Below, piece by piece: positions 60,740 to 64,000 of a stretch of 64,000 bases of DNA. The DNA is taken from contig LUGG01000007.1 in NCBI GenBank assembly GCA_001683735.1, positions 1,860,001-1,924,000 of the forward strand. Direction: 5' to 3'. Position 1 is the stretch's first letter; each line of letters starts with the position of its first letter. The DNA is from Grifola frondosa. Lineage: Eukaryota > Basidiomycota > Agaricomycetes > Polyporales > Grifolaceae. The translations under genes and the position numbers were made by a program. The notes beneath the pieces were generated by a model. It was not told where the DNA came from. It was given only the letters and a program-made list of their open reading frames with translations, and ran no database searches.

Positions 60740-63700
60740 TGGTGCCTGTGGAAAGCTATGCGCATGACCCCTCATGCATCATGTCCTCCACGCTTCCACG
60801 TTCCAGATTTAATTGATGTTCAACAGGATCAATGCATGGCAGTGCATGGCTGATGGATTCGTCCATCGCCGCGGGAAGCACCTAGGAGACCGTGTCATCA
60901 ACAGAGTCTATCCCCGATCAGGTGTAAAGGTCGGTTTGCCGTACACGAACCTTATCATTCAATTCCGACCAGGCTATGCAGATGGCCAAGCCCGAACGAC
61001 GCAAGTAATAACGGGTAACGGGAGTTTGGATGCCGCTGGAATGTTGTCAGGTTCTCAACACTGGATTGACAAAATTGCGTGCAGCCGAGACCGTTTTAAA
61101 AAGCACGTCCGCGAAGAAATCCTGGCCAGGAATGTCGCTGTGTGCTGGCTATCTAACATGAAGCTCACTGTCTGCGTTCTTCTCGCCGTTCTTTTTGGCC
61201 TCTCTGCGCGTCTCCAGCTCAGCGACTGCTCCAGTTCTGTCTCCTCGCATAGTTCAAGAGCATCGACGCAAAGTTCCTTCCGGCTAGTTTCCCGTGCGCC
61301 GCGCGGAGCCTGATGTTATCCTTCCTCTACGTATTGGGCTTACCCAGTCGAATCTGGAGTCCATCGAGGACTACCTCCTCGATGTATCCCACCCAGAATC
61401 CCCAAACTATGGTAGTCACTGGAGCCCTGCCAAGGTAGCTGCAATGTTCCGGCCGTCGCGCGAGTCCATCGACAGTGTACAAGAGTGGCTCGCCAATGGC
61501 GGCATAGACCCCACGCGGATCTCACTGAGTACCAGCGGTGGGTGGCTGCGTGCGAACGTGACTGTCGAGGAGGCCGAACGCCTTCTTGAGACTGAGTACT
61601 ATGTGTACGAGCACGAGGCGGATGGCACCGAGCACATCGCTTGTGAGAATGCGTACCATCTACCGGAGCACATCTCGAAGCATGTCGACATCGTCACGCC
61701 GACATTGCACTTCGATATCAAGCTAGGAAGTGCATCTATTGGACGCAAGAGGAGCCCTCGGTGGAGAGGTCAGAAGCACGGCCACGGTAGCCAACCGACC
61801 CCTCCCAAGATGGTTGGAAAGTCTCAGGTTAGTTCCCATATATCCTCATCAATTTCGTCCGTCGACTGATAGGATTTGGACGGTTCAGAAGCACCAACAG
61901 TATCCTGCAAATTCTCTCAATTCTTGTGCCGATCAAATCACGCCAGCCTGTTTACGCGCATTGTATGACTTCAACTATACCCCTGTCGCAACAAATCGCA
62001 ATTCAATCGGCGTAGGTGAGTGTTTCAGTGGAAAAGCTCTCCTCATCAACTCATTACGGTTACCTCTCAGTGGAATACACCCCGGACATCTATAATCCTT
62101 CCGACTTCGACGTCTTCTTCAAGCGGTTCTCGCCATCTCAAGTGGGACAGCGTCCGAAGATGATCAGCATTGATGGAGGTAATGCTGGCGGTTGGCCAGC
62201 TTTTAAATGTGCTGACTTGACCATATGAAGGTACGATTAATGTTCCGTATGCGGACAACATCAACTACTATGGCGAAGCGAATCTGGATCTGCAATATGC
62301 CATGGCTCTCGGGGACAAAACCAGACCGTGACACTCTTCCAGACCGGTGATCCGTGGACTCGTACGTACACGAATTCAATCTGCAACCAATGTATTCAGA
62401 GAGTTACTTTAGAGGCATCGTTCAATAACTTCCTTGATGCGATTGATGGATCCTATTGCACTTTCGAGCATGGAGATGACCCTCCTTATGACGCCATCTA
62501 CCCTGATACAAGCGGAGAACGTGGGCTTATACAGGTGAAACATGTTCCTTCTATCCTTACAATTACTCTGTCTCACATATCCCCCTGTCGTAGGTACTAA
62601 CCAATGTGGCACCGCTGCACCTACGTACATAATCTCAAGCTCGTACGCGTATGACGAATATGTCCTCACCCCATCCTATATGCAGAGGCAATGTGCCGAG
62701 TACGCGAAGGTAGAACAACAAGCCATATACCTTCTGCCTTTCTCACTGCTAACGAATGCCTACAGCTGGGCCTTATGGGAGTCACAGTGCTGTACGCTTC
62801 GGGCGACGCGGGCGTTGCAGGAAGCGACGGCGAGTGTCTTGATCGTAATGGGAACCCTTCGAGCAGTCGAAATACTAAGCGCTTCGTGCCATCATTCCCT
62901 CCCTCATGCCCGTACGTCACAGCCGTGGGTGCTACACAAATGGTATCTGGTGCCTCGGTGTGTATACTGTACCACTTGTCGAGCTGAAATACTGATAGAC
63001 ATGTCTGGATTCAGGTGAACGACGCAGAGGTGGCGTGCCAGGACAGCATCATCTCTGGTGGTGGCTTCTCGAATATTTTCGCGATGCCTTCCTGGCAGCA
63101 GAGCACCGTCGAGCATTACCTACAGACATACCCTCCATCAGTGACGTCTGCGAACTACAATACGAGCGGGTCTCGCGCCTATCCTGACATCGCTCTGAAC
63201 GGGTGTGACATACTATCTCATTTATACTCTGCATGGCTGACCTTGGAGACTCACTAGTGCGAAATATCTTACTGCAGTCCTGGGCGATTGGTACCCCATA
63301 TACGGGACCTCGGCTTCAACTCCTGCATCGGCGGCCATCCTATCCGCTATCAACGATGCCCGTCTTGCTGCTGGCAAAGGCCCAATCGGTTTCATCAATC
63401 CTATAGTACGCTATCGCATAGAATTCAAACGATATGCACCTGATCTCTTGTTCGCAGATCTATTCGTCTGGCTTCCAAGGCGCCTTCAATGATATCACCA
63501 AGGGTGCGAACCCCGGATGTGGCACCGACGGGTTTTCAGCACATCCAGGATGGGACCCCGTCACGGGAATGGGGACTGTGAACTTCTCGAAGTTGCTTGC
63601 GAAATGGCTAGCATTGCCGTGAATGCTTCGCTTGGTGTCGTTTGGATTTTTGACGATGCACTTATTCACGGCTCTTCACGATTCAATCACCTTCGATACG

Positions 63701-64000
63701 ACCTATTTATGCGCACGATAATCGTCTTCATATGATGATGCGCGAGCGCATCCAATGCTTAACGCCAGAGTGCTATATTTATTTGAGATGGTGTTGACGC
63801 AAAATCGCAAGCATTGCTTATCTGGCATCCAATTATTCTACCTGTTGGTGAGTCCATTTGACAGAGAGCAGAAAGGTATGGAATGTCGCCTGCAATGCAC
63901 GAAACGCCGAGAATCCGGTGAATGTTACAGACCACAGATGTAGATATAGAATAAATAGTGATATCCGCAAAAATGACGTTATTCATTAACTCCAGCTATT
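60740..64000 (+). repeat. Segmental duplication, right copy (continues past the window)
   Basis: It matches 41481 onward, including promoter, sedolisin gene and 3' flank. Similarity is still visible at the window end, so the right border is not seen. Confidence 0.9.
61158..63622 (+). pseudogene. Sedolisin-type tripeptidyl peptidase, copy B, inactivated
   Basis: It has the same nine-exon gene as copy A, with the same splice positions. The coding sequence is nearly identical in the prodomain, the GEANLDLQYAM and GTSAS catalytic blocks and the C-terminus. Lesions: two bases are missing in the signal-peptide region (around 61200-61220), so the ATG frame ends at TGA 61312. The tryptophan codon TGG of copy A is TAG in the mature frame just before 61294. 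One base is missing at about 62307-62316 (AMALG.D versus AMALVGQ), and one G is missing before the exon 4 donor (about 62525). At least four independent defects make a false call from one read error unlikely. Stop at TGA 63620-63622. Confidence 0.85.

Noticed and set aside
1..64000. CRISPR arrays, prokaryotic operons, tRNA or rRNA genes
   Set aside because: No regular repeat-spacer array was seen. All recognisable genes are intron-rich fungal genes, and no cloverleaf or rRNA core sequence was noticed.

Overview
The window is nuclear DNA of a filamentous basidiomycete, almost certainly an Agaricomycete (mushroom or polypore). The genes are split by many 47-70 bp introns with GT..AG borders. 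Several families typical of Agaricomycetes occur: DUF6533 membrane proteins, a WW-like/membrane protein family, expanded sedolisins, and a KS-AT-DH-KR-ACP polyketide synthase ending in a reductase. Exon structures were worked out by hand from reading frame and splice sites. No database search was possible.

Layout. 1-3.1 kb: no supported gene except a small cysteine-containing secreted-protein-like frame (2.2-2.4 kb, minus) without an ATG. 3.1-11.3 kb (minus): one 21-exon reducing polyketide synthase with a C-terminal thioester reductase, nearly complete but with several frame lesions and one GC-AG intron. 11.3-19.4 kb: mostly unreadable sequence with a decayed DUF6533 copy (about 15 kb) and a frame-broken leucine-rich-repeat gene (17.7-18.7 kb). 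19.4-40.6 kb: an accessory region with five more DUF6533 genes on both strands, a tandem pair of acireductone dioxygenases (24.4-26.2 kb, methionine salvage), a WW-like/membrane gene (33.1-35.8 kb) and an intact nine-exon aldo-keto reductase (36.6-37.9 kb). 41.5-64.0 kb: two same-strand copies of a segment of about 3.2 kb carrying a sedolisin-type tripeptidyl peptidase. Between them lie a 13 kb AT-rich, CpG-poor transposon graveyard (45-58.3 kb) and a 5'-truncated TUP1 corepressor gene.

The graveyard can be partly resolved. It holds two adjacent palindromic elements with CACTA/CACTG ends and 3 bp target duplications, and two inverted copies of a 380 bp hAT-like MITE, one with a near-perfect 8 bp target duplication. 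It also holds a remnant of a Tnp2-type (CACTA/Plavaka) transposase and a decayed minus-strand frame with a coiled-coil-like stretch.

Many genes carry one-base lesions, often in short homopolymers (PKS, second ADI1 copy, both sedolisins, TUP1, DUF6533 copy C). The aldo-keto reductase and first ADI1 copy are clean through all exons. The lesions are therefore not evenly spread. They may be true decay of duplicated genes, or consensus errors concentrated in repeats. Raw-read inspection decides this.
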